DNA from: Theocolax elegans
Taxonomy: Eukaryota > Arthropoda > Insecta > Hymenoptera > Cerocephalidae
Direction: 5' to 3'
DNA: 64,000 nucleotides
Assembly: GCA_026168455.1 (NCBI GenBank)
Contig: CM047430.1
Coordinates: 25,872,735 to 25,936,734, forward strand
In this document: positions 13,194 through 25,575 of the stretch, piece after piece
How positions within the stretch are numbered: position 1 is the first letter of the stretch
Layout of the letters: each line of letters opens with the position of its first letter
The notes under the pieces: model-generated
What the model was told of the DNA's origin: nothing
Seen by the model: the letters and a program-made list of their open reading frames with translations, nothing else
The model's database searches: none
Made by a program: the position numbers and the translations under genes

Positions 13194-15436
13194 ATGCCGA
13201 AGTCTAAACGTGCTAATATTTTCTACCTGGTTGGACCAGAAATAAATTCTTTATCAACAACAAATTTACCTAATAAAGGTGATGCTTTAAATCTTTTTTT
13301 TTTTTTTTTTTTTTTTTCTTCTACCTTTTAGCAGAACATAAAACTATTAAACAGAGTGCAATTCTGGCTGCGAATGCAGTTTTAGAAATATGGAAAAAAT
13401 ATTCTATTTCAACCATTTATAAAGGTCATTTAGTGATTAAGATAAAAAAAAATTATTTACAAAGTGGAAAAGCTTAAAGAAACGTTTAAAAGTGTGAAAA
13501 GCAAAATTTCAAAAAAAAAAAAAAAAAATTTATTGCAGATCAAACTAATTTTTTTAAAAAAAAAAAAAGAATTGTTCAGTTTATTTGATATAGCTCATCA
13601 AAAAAGTCTTTGGAAACTGATAGTATAGAGGCATGTACGTTTTTAGAATTGCAAAGAGAGTGTCCTCGAAACAAAAATAAATGCATTTCTAGAATTCAGG
13701 ATAATATAAAAAGTAATATTCTTAATAAATCAGATGTTTCTTGTAAGCGCAAAGCAAATAACTTGAAAGAAGATTCATCAGAAATGTGTAATTCACAAAG
13801 TTCAATTGATTCTTCTAATGAAATAACAAATAAAAGTGATTCAGAATTTATCGTAAAAGCATCAGGTAGGAATTATAAAAAAAAGTTTAAACCACTGATT
13901 AATGAAATGGTAGCGTCAACATTAGATAGGACAAATATTAGTGATAGAAAAGCAAGTATAGTAGTGTCATCCATAGCTAGTTCAATGAATGCGAATATCT
14001 CAAATATTCCATTAAGTCATTCCAGTATAAGAAGACAACGTATGAAAAACCGGGAAAACATGTACTTAAAAATTAAGAATACGTTTAAGTCCCATTACCC
14101 TCTTACAGTTCATTGGGATGGTAAAATTTTAACAAGCCTTACCGGACAAAAAAAAGTAGAACGTCTACCCATAGTTGTTACCAGAGGGAAAGAAGAACAA
14201 CTTTTAGCGGTTCCCAAATTAACTTTAGGAACTGGATTAAAAATAGCTAATGAAGTTACTACAGCATTGATTGAATGGAATTTGGAAGAAAAAATTAAAG
14301 CTATGTGTTATGACACGACAGCTTCAAACACAGGTAACAAAAAAGGAGCCTGTGTTTGTATTGAACAAACGTTAAATACTGAATTACTCCATTGTAGTTG
14401 TAGGCATCACATATTTGAAATAATTCTAGAAGCTGTTTTCAAAGTTTGTATTGGTGTAAATTCTACAAGTCCTGATATCCAAATATTTATCACTTTCAAA
14501 AATCAATGGAGCACTATAAATAAAAATAAATTTATTACTGTACTAAATGACCAAAATATTTCTTCAACTATTTTATTGATGCGCAAACAGATTATTCAAC
14601 TTGCTGAAGAAATGTTACAGATGTACCAACCTCGAGATGATTATAAGGAATTATTAGAACTCGTAATAATGTTTTTAGGTGGTCAACATTTCACATTTAA
14701 AGCTCCTGGTGCAACACACAGAGCTAGATGGATGAGTAAAGCAATATATTCGTTGAAGATATATATGTTTCAAAAACAGCTAACTTTTAATTCATATGAA
14801 CTAGAGGGTATACAAAGAATTTGTATATTTCTATGTTTTGCATATGTAATTCCATGGTTTACTGCTACTAAGTCAGTTGAAGCACCACAAAATGATTTAA
14901 ATTTTTTAAAGAAATTATATTCTTATAAAAATATTGATCCAGCAGTCGCTAATAGTGCTTTGGATAAATTAAAGCGACATTTGTGGTACCTTTCAGAAGA
15001 ATTAGTCTGCTTATCATTCTTTGATAATAATGTTTCAATAAGCATCAAACAAGAAATGGTAAAAGCACTCAAAACACCTGGAAAAAAGAACCGTAAAATT
15101 AGAGCAACTATAGATGAAATAAATATACCTAATCAAGGATTACCAGATTTTATAACAAGCAATAGCTATAAATTTTTTGACATACTTTGCCTCGACAAAT
15201 CCTTTCTATTAGAAGATCCAAGTAAATGGAACGAAAACGATAGTTACATTGTCTCTTCAGAACTATGCAAATCTTTAAGAGTCGTTAATGATGTAGCAGA
15301 ACGTGGTGTTGCTCTCATACAAGATTATAATAATTCAATCACTTACAATGAAGAGCAGAAACAATATCTTTTGTTAGTTGTAAGCCAACATCGGCAAGAA
15401 TTTCCCAGTTGTTCAAAAAGTAACATTCAAAAATAA
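13194..15436 (+). pseudogene. DDE transposase with CxxH motif (hAT-like fold), frameshifted N-terminus
   Basis: The probable native start is ATG at 13194 (MPKSKRANIFYLV). The frame then breaks in T and A homopolymers (about 13298-13318, 13510-13527, 13555-13569). A 608-codon open stretch from 13610 (opened by TTG, not a real start) follows. In it I see HWDGKIL (D170), CYDTTASNTG (D235), CRHH (a CxxH, 264-267) and VNDVAERGVAL (E564). This spacing fits an RNase H-like transposase with the CxxH insertion known from hAT, MULE and P-type enzymes. I recognise the motif pattern as a widespread invertebrate transposon protein but cannot assign the superfamily. Terminal inverted repeats were not found. 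Confidence 0.65.
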
Positions 15437-16740
15437 TTTGTACACTGATAAATCAATTTGTAATTAATATAATGTAGATTCCAAATCAAATACATTTTTC
15501 TTATAAATTATTATGTCTACTCCTTTCATCAGACTAGACTATGATTTAAATTTTTGCTGATTGTTTGATTCCCTGAAATAAAAAAAAAATACACAAAGTA
15601 TCTGAATTTTAAACTAAAACTTAAAGAAAATTTTGAGGTTAATTGGTAAATACTTATCTAAATTATAACATTAAACTTTATTATATTGATGAACTTTGAA
15701 AAAATAATATAAATTTATAAAATCTTGTAATTTTGTTGATATTATAAACTGAAAAAGTATATCTAGATTAGAAATACAGAAAGTGATAACAAGATTAGTT
15801 AAACGCGTTAAAAACTCAAGATGTACTTCCAATAGCAGAAGAGCACGCACGCGGCACGCGACACATTTGCGAGCGGCAATGGTAACCAGCGCCAAACACT
15901 TTCACATTTTCGCGGTAAATTCAAATAGTTATACAAATTTTTTTATACAGTACAATTATTATTTATAATAAGTAACAAGTATTTATTTAGCAATAAATAT
16001 ATTTTAAATATAATTTTTTGCAAAAGTTGTTAACACAATTTAAAAAAATCATTAGATATTTTAAATATATATAATTGACATACGTACATGCATTTTCAAT
16101 TCAAGATACGTTTATTAAATGACAGGTTAACTATAAGACAAGAGTAAGCCTGAAATGATACAGAACTTTGAATTCTGTGCGTAGATTAATTCTTATTCTT
16201 GGAATAGCTTCCTTTTTTAAACAGTTTCACACGGTAAGCTACTCACGTTTATGTGCACCAAATCTAACGTAATTACTCTACTTTCGTTGCTTTTATTAAG
16301 TACTACAACTTTGCTACTAACTTTTTTTTATAAAATATCTTAGTTTACATTTAGTATCCCGATATATAAAAAATTTTGTGAAAAAATGATAATAATACTT
16401 TTAAAAAATTCGTTATTTACGGGTACAAAATAGAACGAAGACCTTATTTAGTAAAATTTATAGGAAAAAGTTAAAGTATTTGTAAAAAGAAATCAATCGC
16501 GAGTGATTAAGTTCGATTTGGTTGAGAAAAATGTGAGCAATTCTACACTGCGCTAAGCCGATTTTTTGCCTAAATAGCATATGCTTTTAAAAAATCTTTA
16601 AACTAAAGTTGCTACCATTAAATCTCATTTATATAAATGCAGTCAGCGCGGAAAACCAATATTTTTACATATATTAACTTTTAGAGGGCTTACTTCAAGG
16701 ATTCGGAATAGTCGGGAAATTATGAAGCACCCTAATATAC
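15437..16740. other. AT-rich non-coding stretch
   Basis: No credible coding sequence. A small GC-richer patch with CGCACGCGGCACGCGAC lies near 15840-15890. Its function is unknown. Part may be the 3' flank of the preceding transposon. Confidence 0.5.
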
Positions 16741-16751
16741 ATACATAAAAC

Positions 16752-16773
16752 TCTCTCTCCCTCTCTCTCTCTC

Positions 16774-16836
<63 letters not shown>
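16752..16836. repeat. (CT)n microsatellite
   Basis: Nearly pure CT dinucleotide repeat with one CA interruption, followed by a T-rich run. Confidence 0.95.
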
Positions 16837-16840
<4 letters not shown>

Positions 16841-16904
16841 ACTTTTTTTTGAAGCCTAGGTCTTAAATGTATTATTTTGCGATCTGAGGACAAAAAAATT
16901 AGTT

Positions 16905-17880
16905 TTTGGCAGGTTCTGTCTATCAATTCTACTTATTTCAAAATTATTTTCTGTGGAATCTAAATCAAATTCAGATCCCTCATAATCTGTTGAATTCAAT
17001 GTCTGAAAAAGCAAAAGAGTCTGGCTCTTATTTTTCGGGATTTTTGCTATTATTTGGAAATAATTTAAGCACTCCTCTAAATGATTATAAATTTCTTTTG
17101 CTTTTATTAGATTTATATGACAAGTATTTTGTGTAACTGATTTTTGTTGTGGTTGACTATTACCTTTAGATACAATTAAATATTTGTGATTTACAATATT
17201 ATTATGTTTTTTATTTTTTCGTAAATTTGTGTTATTTATTTCGTAATCGTTATTATATTTTAATGATTCTAATATCTCAGCTATGGTTTTATATTCATGA
17301 CTTTTTGCAGTTTTAACTTCTATTATTGGGTATTTTTAAATTATTCTTAGTCCAGAATAACTTTCCATATTATTAGTTATTGTTCGATTGTAAGTAATAC
17401 TTCGAATGTGAATATAGTGAGGATATACAGAGTAGACAATTGCACAATTTGTATGTTCAGTATGACTATCCATAGTACCTGCATCGTCCAAATTATTTAT
17501 TTTATATTCTGAAATTATTGCAGAATTAGAATCCGGAAGCTGTTTTAGAAATGTGTGAAGGGCTAATAGCTTGATTTTTTTAATTATAATATTTGAACTA
17601 TGGTAAGTTTTAGCATTTTCTCCTGCTTCATATACAATATCTGTTAATTGTCTATGACGTTTGAAATAATATTCTTAATTATTTCTGTGACAATTTTTTA
17701 TAAGGGAGTAAAAATGACCGAAAATATTAGGGTGCATGAAACATTCTTCAAGATAATAAATTAATTTTTCTATAGATTCAAATTTTAATTTCTTGATTGC
17801 ACAATATACTGCACCTTTTACTGAATTTAGAACATCATTTAATACATAAAATTTTAATATTTTTGGAGTACATAAACTCT
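16905..17880 (-). pseudogene. Decayed unknown ORF
   Basis: Reading the minus strand from about 17880 to 16905 in one frame gives roughly 320 codons with only two stops, far longer than expected in DNA this AT-rich. Recognisable local segments include NSVKGAVYCAIKKLKFESI and YPHYIHIRSITYNRTITNN. There is no clear start and I do not recognise a domain. It is most likely a transposon-encoded protein remnant, given the surroundings. Confidence 0.45.
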
Positions 17881-18100
17881 ATGTACTCTAAAAAAACATT
17901 AACCGCCTCACAAAGGCATAGTAGTAATTACCGATATTGTTTTTACCTCAATCTGCAAATATCACTCATCATTACAACACAGAACAATGTTTTCATGGAA
18001 ACAACTAACAAGTCCCTACAAGGGATATTATTTATTATTACCCGACCCTTGAAGTTAGTGTCAGCGTGTGTATTTGCTAAACAATATTTTTTTGTGTGTA

Positions 18101-18523
18101 TAATAATATCGGTCTCTCCGAACTAAATGTTTTACTTTAGAATAAAGCAGGCCTATCGCACTCTTTGTCCACTATGGTTGGTGGAATTTCCCAGAGCACG
18201 GCCTTTTAAAATAATTAAAGGCATTTCGTCCTCGATCTCCAGCTTGGACTCCTCAGTAAGGAACTGGAGATCTTACCTTAGACGCCTGTCGCAAGATGAT
18301 CTGCGACGCCAGTAAGATGTTCTGCAGCTATATATATATAGAAAAGAGACGGCGATCTCTCCAACGAGTGTAGAGAGATAGTCGTCTCCCTCTGGTGGTG
18401 GGAAAAGCCACCAGCCAGAGTGCGATGTGTTAGACCGTGTCGCGAGTGATTTCATACAAAATTTTATCGTTCGGTAATATATATATATATAATAATATCG
18501 GTCCCTCCGAACTAAATGCTTTA
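18101..18523. other. Hairpin-rich block bounded by 35-bp direct repeats
   Basis: A 35-base sequence starting TAATAATATCGGTC occurs at about 18101-18135 and again at 18490-18523, with two or three differences. Between them lie four strong stem-loops. These are GATCTCCAG/CTGGAGATC (18234-18272), GTCGCA/TGCGAC inside ATCTTAC/GTAAGAT (18270-18318), a 16-base stem at 18346-18361 with 18373-18388, and CTCTGGTGGTGG with CCACCAGCCAGAG (18390-18420, loop GAAAAG). It could be a structured RNA, or the terminal part of a retroelement. No family is recognised. Confidence 0.5.
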
Positions 18524-18692
18524 TAGTATTTGATACAAACGTACCAAGATAAAATAGCCGCTCTGACTCCGAAAATGATACAAAAAAGTATTGAAAAACT
18601 TTTACCAACGCTTAGCATACTGCCAAGAGGTTGGTGGTTATCATTTCGAGCAATGTATTAGTTAATTATGCGATCGCCTTCATCCCTGCCTT

Positions 18693-18775
18693 AACCGGCT
18701 GGGTCACGATCCAAACACCTTGCTTTAATCGGCTAGGTCACATCTCAAACACCTTGCCTTAACCAAGTTCAACCA
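18693..18775. repeat. Degenerate tandem repeat, about 38 bp unit
   Basis: The motif CCTTGC-TTAA-CGGCT-GGTCAC and the following CAAACACCTTGC recur two to three times between 18690 and 18775 with small changes. Flanking sequence to 19258 holds no gene that I can see. Confidence 0.5.
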
Positions 18776-19258
18776 AGTCATATCTCCGCAATGTTCGTAG
18801 TTTCGGAGATAAGGGAAGGGGGAATTACCTCTAAACAAAATTTTACCTCTAAAAAATTTACGTGAAATTCTTTTCGAATCCGAGGTCAAAAAAGGGATCC
18901 TCATTTTAAAAAAATGAAGCTGACCTTCAAATAAACTTCAGGATCAAGTTCAAGGTCAAGTTAAATATCACGGACAAGTTCGCTGTCGAAAACTTTACGA
19001 CTTTTGTAGAGGTTATTTCACCGTAAAGTTTGTAGTTTCAAAGATAAGGGGGGATACTTAGACATATGGATTACTATGTATAACTATCCGTAATGTGCGT
19101 GTTATTTCTAAAATATTATTTTAATTATAACAACAGACTCAACACTATAAAACACAGAGAGCGAATGATTTTTAATATATAAAAACTCTTCCACTTTCCT
19201 TAATCTTTTTTTATTACTCTCTATATTTCTTTTCCACGCTTACACACTTTTCCTCTCT

Positions 19259-19371
19259 TACTCTCTCTCTCTCTCTCTCTCTCCCCCTCTCTTACTCTTT
19301 TTCTCTTTCTCTCTCCCACTCCGTTTCCCTCTCTCTCCCTCTCTCTCTCTTTTTTCTCTCTCTCTCTCTCC
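19259..19371. repeat. CT-rich microsatellite
   Basis: Pyrimidine-rich tract dominated by CT repeats with CCC and TTT interruptions. Sequence from 19372 to 20136 shows no recognisable gene or element. Confidence 0.9.
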
Positions 19372-20136
19372 CGGTAAGTGCTAACAGTGCTTTATACATA
19401 GCTGTTGACGGAATACTCCTTTTGACCTGATTTCTTACATTCCTCGGAGTGATTATTTTTCAGAAAGGAGTCTGAACGACGGCTGAAGCTTTTGCTCATA
19501 TATATTTTGATTTATTCAAATATATCATAGCCTTTTATGACTTTGATCTGGAAGCGCTTTATGTTTGCTGAGTCTGTCTTCGGCAGTCGAGGATGCGTTT
19601 TGTGCAGTGGTTTTAATCAAGTCTTTATATACCTGGTGAATGTTGACTATTTTAGGTTATCTTATGTCTTGATTAAAAAGAGTACATGTGGCTCTATTTA
19701 CCGACTGTTGGTAATATGCTATGCAAATTTAAATTCGCGCTTTAATCACTGATTACCAGATGTCGCCACTTTATCGATTTTCGTTGATTTTGCTCCTTAC
19801 TATAGAATACGTAGTAGCATACTGTATACTGGCATGGTAGTTTATAAGTTTTCTATCCGATTTCTATATTGTTTCAGTAAAGGCATCTAATTTATGTTGC
19901 TCATCTGACTTGATTGTTGTAGTCAAGTACATGTTGTCTGCACCTTATCTAATTGATTATGTTTAAAATCTTGACTAGAGAGAATATTGTGGTAATGCCT
20001 TAGTAAAGTAAAATAATATCGTATTCAATAATTTGTTAACATAGTAATATCGGATAAGCGTAATTTTATGTTTAATTTTTTAATTTATTTAATTGTATTA
20101 TGAGTATTCGAATAATGTTATATATGTATATATGTT

Positions 20137-20335
20137 TTGTGACAAGGTGGATTTAATCCACTTGTCATAAAATGCCAGCATTACCGACACCGCGAGGTGG
20201 CGCGGTATCGGTAGCATATAAGAGCAATAAGAAGCCCTACGACCAGTGCGGGCGTAGCGCAGTGGTTAGCGTCAACGCCTTCGGATCCGAAGGGGCTCGG
20301 GTTCAAGACCAGACGCCCGCTTTATTTTTTATTCA
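20137..20335 (+). mobile_element. tRNA-derived SINE-like sequence with upstream hairpins
   Basis: A tRNA-like segment at 20249-20322 has an A box (TAGCGCAGTGG), a B box (GGTTCAAGACC) and a perfect acceptor-like stem (GCGGGCGT with ACGCCCGC), followed by a T-rich terminator. The anticodon arm does not form a 5-bp stem with a 7-base loop, so a functional tRNA is unlikely. Two hairpins precede it: GGTGGATTTAATCCAC near 20150, and CCGACACCGCG with CGCGGTATCGG near 20187-20213. A SINE or tRNA pseudogene is inferred. Confidence 0.5.
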
Positions 20336-21465
20336 GCACTTGAAAGTCTCATGCCACAGTTTATACGAGATTAGTTGTCGATTGAATTACAACTTAATAA
20401 TATAGAAATTAACTTATAACCTCTAATATCTCAATTTCACTCAGATGAACTTATATTTATACTTCTTGTCATACAGATAATTTATTCTATTTATAAATAT
20501 ATATACAGGGTGTTCTGAAATTCATTCCGTTAATTTCGCACACACATAAAGCACGAAATTCTAAGCAACTTTTCTATCTGACAAATTTCGATTTGAAGCT
20601 TATTTATTAAGTTATTGTTAGTTAAACATTATTAATTTGAGCCAATCAGAGCGCGCCAGTCGGCGATGGGCGGTGCAGAGAGACCGAAACCGGTGCGTGG
20701 AGGGAGCGCCCGGAGAGGGAAAGCACATTGGTTGATTCATTTGTTATTCAACACGTTAATATGGGACAAAATTAAGAGACTCGGGAGATTAAAAAATGGC
20801 TGATAAGGAAATGTCAAGCCTTATTATTTCATTATTTAATTGCTTTACGCATTTTAAATAATTTATTATTTAATAAATTAATACCAAGGATATCTTAGAA
20901 ACCACTTCATCGAATAACCTGACATTTTAACAATAATGATTTTAATCAAATTAAATGAAACAGAATTTTGTAATTAAATTCGAAATGTTAATGTTAATTA
21001 TTATATTAAAAAACTAATTATTTAGCTGTTTATTAAACAATTTTTTAATTTTTCTGAATAACTTGACAAGTATAATTTTTTTTACTATATTATAACACAG
21101 TCTATTTCATTTAAGTGGATTAAAAATGTTGAAAAGTTACTGTTAAAATATTAGTCTATTCGATAAAATTGTTCCTGGGATATCCTATCTATTATGGAAA
21201 AAAAAACTCAGGGTATGCAGTCTCTTATAATTAATTAAAATAGTACCCTAGTAGAAATCTGACAATAAATGTAACAATTTTAAGTCATAAAATGGCCAAT
21301 TATCATAAAATACCCAATAAATGCCAAATTAATCGCAACATTAGAGTTTTTTTAACCTTAAATGTTACATTTTTACTAGGGTTATGCTACATATAAATTG
21401 GCCAAAAAAATGAAATTAAAAGTTAATAATAAGTAAATTGGCTTAAATAATTAAGAAATGTTATT

Positions 21466-21660
21466 CTTTGTGAGGCTTGCGATTGCTCGGTTGGTAGGGC
21501 GTCGGGCTCGTAATCTGGAGGTCCCAGGTTCGATTCCCAGCCCCAGCCGATTGATACAAGCACCACACTGGGGAATGTATTTTCAAAGTGCTTTCTTATC
21601 AAAGACATTGTATAACCTCCGTCGCTGATTAGCACCAATTTAGGAGCATAAAAAGAGCGT
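21466..21660 (+). mobile_element. tRNA-derived SINE in left palindrome arm
   Basis: A box region TTGCTCGGTTGGTAGGGCG and B box GGTTCGATTCCC are spaced as in a tRNA gene, followed by an unrelated body ending near AAAAAGAGCGTCGTT. The anticodon stem is not canonical, so this is SINE-like and not a working tRNA. A related head occurs at 54569-54622. Confidence 0.65.
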
Positions 21661-24091
21661 CGTTAAAATAAAAAAATAGGTTATTCTTTGAAACAATAGC
21701 TTATCAAAAAAATTTGATTTAATATGGGATCTTGATTCAAACCAAAGATATAATAAAGTAAAGATATTGTATAAATATTGTATCTGAAATGAAAAAATTG
21801 AAAATAGACAGTTTTAGTAATTGAGTACCCATTTTATAGAACCAACATTTTCATTCAAAAATTATTGTCCTGAATAAACTTTTTATTAAACCTAACTAAT
21901 TGAATTTTAATGTTTATTTAATGTCATTAATGAAATTATGTAACCAATATAACTTGTTAATTGGGTTTTAATATCTTTTTCACTAAATTGTCTTTTTAAG
22001 TATTATTGATAAGTAATATTAATTATAATTAATTAAATTTAGATATTCTGAGATCTGTCCTAATTAATAAAATCCGAAAAAACACTATTTGGTGAAAAAA
22101 TTATAATAATCCAATTCACAAGTTTCATTGGCTACATATTCATACACATTTAATATAAGTTCAATAAGTTAATATTATTAAATAAACATAGTAGAATCCA
22201 ATTAGTTAGACGAAAAAAGTGTTATCCAGGATAATAATTGTTGAATAGAACTATTGGATAGTATGACATGGGTACCCCAGTGCTAAAACTGTCTATTTTC
22301 AATTTTTCACTAATACAATATCATTGATTTATTATATTTTTGGTTTGCATAAAATCCCACATTAAAACAAATTTTGTTGAAAAGCTATTGTTTCAAAGAA
22401 TAACCTATTATTCAATTAGAGCCATATTGATGAACTGTCAATATGAATTTGTACATAAGTTGGAACATTCAAAATAATTTTGTTGATTAGAATTGTGTTT
22501 TTTAAATAATTTATTTACTACACATAGTTGACTTATCGAAGATGATGTAAAATATTAAAATAGTTATTAGTTAACGATTGCTTACAATTAGACATTTAAA
22601 AAATGTAAATAAATATTCAATATCTTAATGTTAAAAGTGTTCCACGAGACGGACGAAATATAGAATTATGTACCAATTATGAAACATTTTTTCTTGCTGT
22701 TCCAATACTTATGGACATGAGAAAATGATGTACATATTTTGCAACAGTATAATTTATGAAGCAATTAGATATAAATTTGAATTTTAGTGTACATCATATG
22801 AAAGTATAGCTTCTATACGTAATATTATGTTTGTAAAGCATAATGAATTATGTTTAAATAGCTTTAAACAAGGCATCGGAAATCAGCACTATTTGTCATT
22901 ATAACCTTCCAAATTATTTGACTTTTGAACCTTTTATATTTTTTTTTTTTGATTACATATATTTTATGTTCTTATATTTATAAATCTACATTTCTTAACT
23001 TATTTGAAATATGATTTATTTTTTCCATTTATAAAAGACTCAAAGTTTTGTTAAAATATAGTGATTCAATACTATAGGTTCCACAATACGGCACTGTTTC
23101 GCAATTGGTACTTTTACCTTATTAAATGGGAAAAAATTTAATTAACGCGCTCAATATAATTGTTTACCATTTTTACAAATACCTAATTTGCAGTAATAAA
23201 ATTGGCTATTAAGTCGTTTTGATTTTGGACTGTACGACAGCATCAATATGGCTCTAATTGAATAATAGGTTATTCTTTGAAACAATAGCTTTTCAACAAA
23301 ATTTGTTTTAATGTGGGATTTTATGCAAACCAAAAATATAATAAATCAATGATATTGTATTAGTGAAAAATTGAAAATAGTCAGTTTTAGCACTCGGGTA
23401 CCCATGTCATAGTGTCCAACAGTTCTATTCAACAATTATTATCCTGCATAACACTTTTTTCGTCTAATTATTTGGATTCTACTATGTTTATTTAATAATA
23501 TTAACTTATTGAACTTATATTAAATGTGTATGAATATGTAGCCAATGAAACTTGTGAATTGGATTTTTATAATTTTTTCACCAAATAGTGTTTTTTAGGA
23601 TTTTATTAATTAGGGCAGATCTCAGAATATCTAAATTTAATTAATTATAATTAATATCACTTATCAATAAAACTAAAAAAGGCAATTCAGTGAAAAAGAT
23701 ATTAAAACCCAATTAACAAGTTATATTAGTTACATTAAACTTATCTTCAATTAATAATTTACTTAAATTTTCTTAAAATTAATTTTTGTTAGGTATATGA
23801 TAGTTTTGTAAAATTTCATTAATGACATTAAATAAACATTGTATAATTCAATTAGTTAGGTTTAATAAAAAGTTTATTCAGGACAATAATTTTTGAATGA
23901 AAATGTTGGTTCTATGAAATGGGTACTCAAATACTAAAACTGTCTATTTTCAATTTTTTCATTTAAGATACAATATTTATACAATATCTTTACTTTATTA
24001 TATCTTTGGTTTGAATCAAGATCCCTTATTAAATCAAATTTTTTTGATAAGCTATTGTTTCAAAGAATATAACCTATTTTTTTATTTTAAC

Positions 24092-24287
24092 GACGCTCTT
24101 TTTATGCTCCTAAATTGGTGCTAATCAGCGACGGAGGTTATACAATGTCTTTGATAAGAAAGCACTTTGAAAATACATTCCCCAGTGTGGTGCTTGTATC
24201 AATCGGCTGGGGCTGGGAATCGAACCTGGGACCTCCAGATTACGAGCCCGACGCCCTACCAACCGAGCAATCGCAAGCCTCACAAAG
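24092..24287 (-). mobile_element. tRNA-derived SINE in right palindrome arm
   Basis: Inverted counterpart of the SINE at 21466-21660, at the mirrored position of the palindrome. It was therefore duplicated with the arm and did not insert independently. Confidence 0.65.
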
Positions 24288-25575
24288 AATAACATTTCTT
24301 AATTATTTAAGCCATTTTACTTATTATTAACTTTTAATTTCATTTTTTTGGCCAATTTATATGTAGCATAACCCTAGTAAAAATGTAACATTTAAGGTTA
24401 AAAAAACTCTAATGTTGCGATTAATTGGGCATTTATTGGGTATTTTATGATAATTGGCCATATTCTGACTTAAAATTGTTACATTTATTGTCAGATTTCT
24501 ACTAGGGTACTATTTTAATTAATTATAAGAGACTCCATACCCTGAGTTTTTTTTCCATAATAGATAGGATATCCCAGGAACAATTTCATCGAATAGACTA
24601 ATATTTTAACAGTAACTTTTCAACATTTTTAATCCACTTAAATGAAATAGACTGTGTTATAATATAGTAAAAAAAATTATACTTGTCAAATTATTCAGAA
24701 AAATTAAAAAATTGTTTAATAAACAGCTAAATAATTAGTTTTTTAATATAATAATTAACATTAACATTTCGAATTTAATTACAAAATTCTGTTTCATTTA
24801 ATTTGATTAAAATCATTATTGTCAAAATGTCAGGTTATTCGATAAAGTGGTTTCTAAGATATCCTTGATATTAATTTATTAAATAATAAACTATTTAAAA
24901 TGCGTAAAGCAATTAAATAATGAAATAATAAGGCTTGACATTTCCTTATCAGACATTTTTTAATCTCCCGATTCTCTTAATTTTGTCGCATATTAACGTG
25001 TTGAATAACAAATGAATAAACCAATGTGCTTCCCCTCTCCGGGCGCTCCCTCCACGCACCGCTTTCGGTCTCTCTGCACCGCACATCGCCGACTGGCGCG
25101 CTCTGATTGGCTCGAATTAATAATGTTTAACTAACAATAACTTAATAAATAAGCTTCAAATCGAAATTTGTCAGATAGAAAAGTTGCTTAGAAGTTCGTG
25201 CTTTATGTGTGTGCGAAATTAACGGAATGAATTTCAGAACACCCTGTATATATATATATATATGTCATATATGGGTCATTTCGAAAAAAAGTCCGAATTC
25301 CGACTCATAAAAAAAATTTTTTTTATTTTTTAATTTTAATTTTTTTTAAGAGGAAATGATGTATTATGGTTAAAAGTATTGAAATTATAAGCAAGCTGAG
25401 CAGGATCCATCGATTAGGCAAAGTTGTAACCAACTAAATATATTTTGATGACAGGGGAATTACACATATAAAAATTTGACGTAGTAAATATTTATATTAC
25501 ATAAATTATTATATATTTTAATATATATTTTATGTTTATGATTTATGATATATATATATATATATATATATATAT

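Larger units (their letters stand above)
20505..25247. mobile_element. 4.7 kb foldback (palindromic) element with TA flanks
   Basis: The ends are ACAGGGTGTTCTGAAATTC at the left and its reverse complement at the right, each next to TA. The left arm (20505-22433) and right arm (23241-25247) are inverted copies along their whole length, with few differences apart from about 80 extra bases in the right arm near 23740-23810. The loop is 22434-23240 and holds no gene that I can identify. The TA flanks and ACAGGGTG end suggest a non-autonomous Tc1/mariner-type element, though such long arms are unusual. Short ORFs inside come from the SINE and are not real. Confidence 0.8.

Noticed and set aside
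18273..18618. Overlapping minus-strand ORFs of 62 and 111 codons
   Set aside because: They cross the hairpin block and a TA repeat, and have no coding character.
20249..20322. Functional tRNA gene
   Set aside because: The anticodon arm does not form a standard stem and 7-base loop.
21423..21638. 71-residue ORFs at mirrored positions (21423-21638 and 24115-24330)
   Set aside because: They are antisense readings of the SINE present in both palindrome arms.
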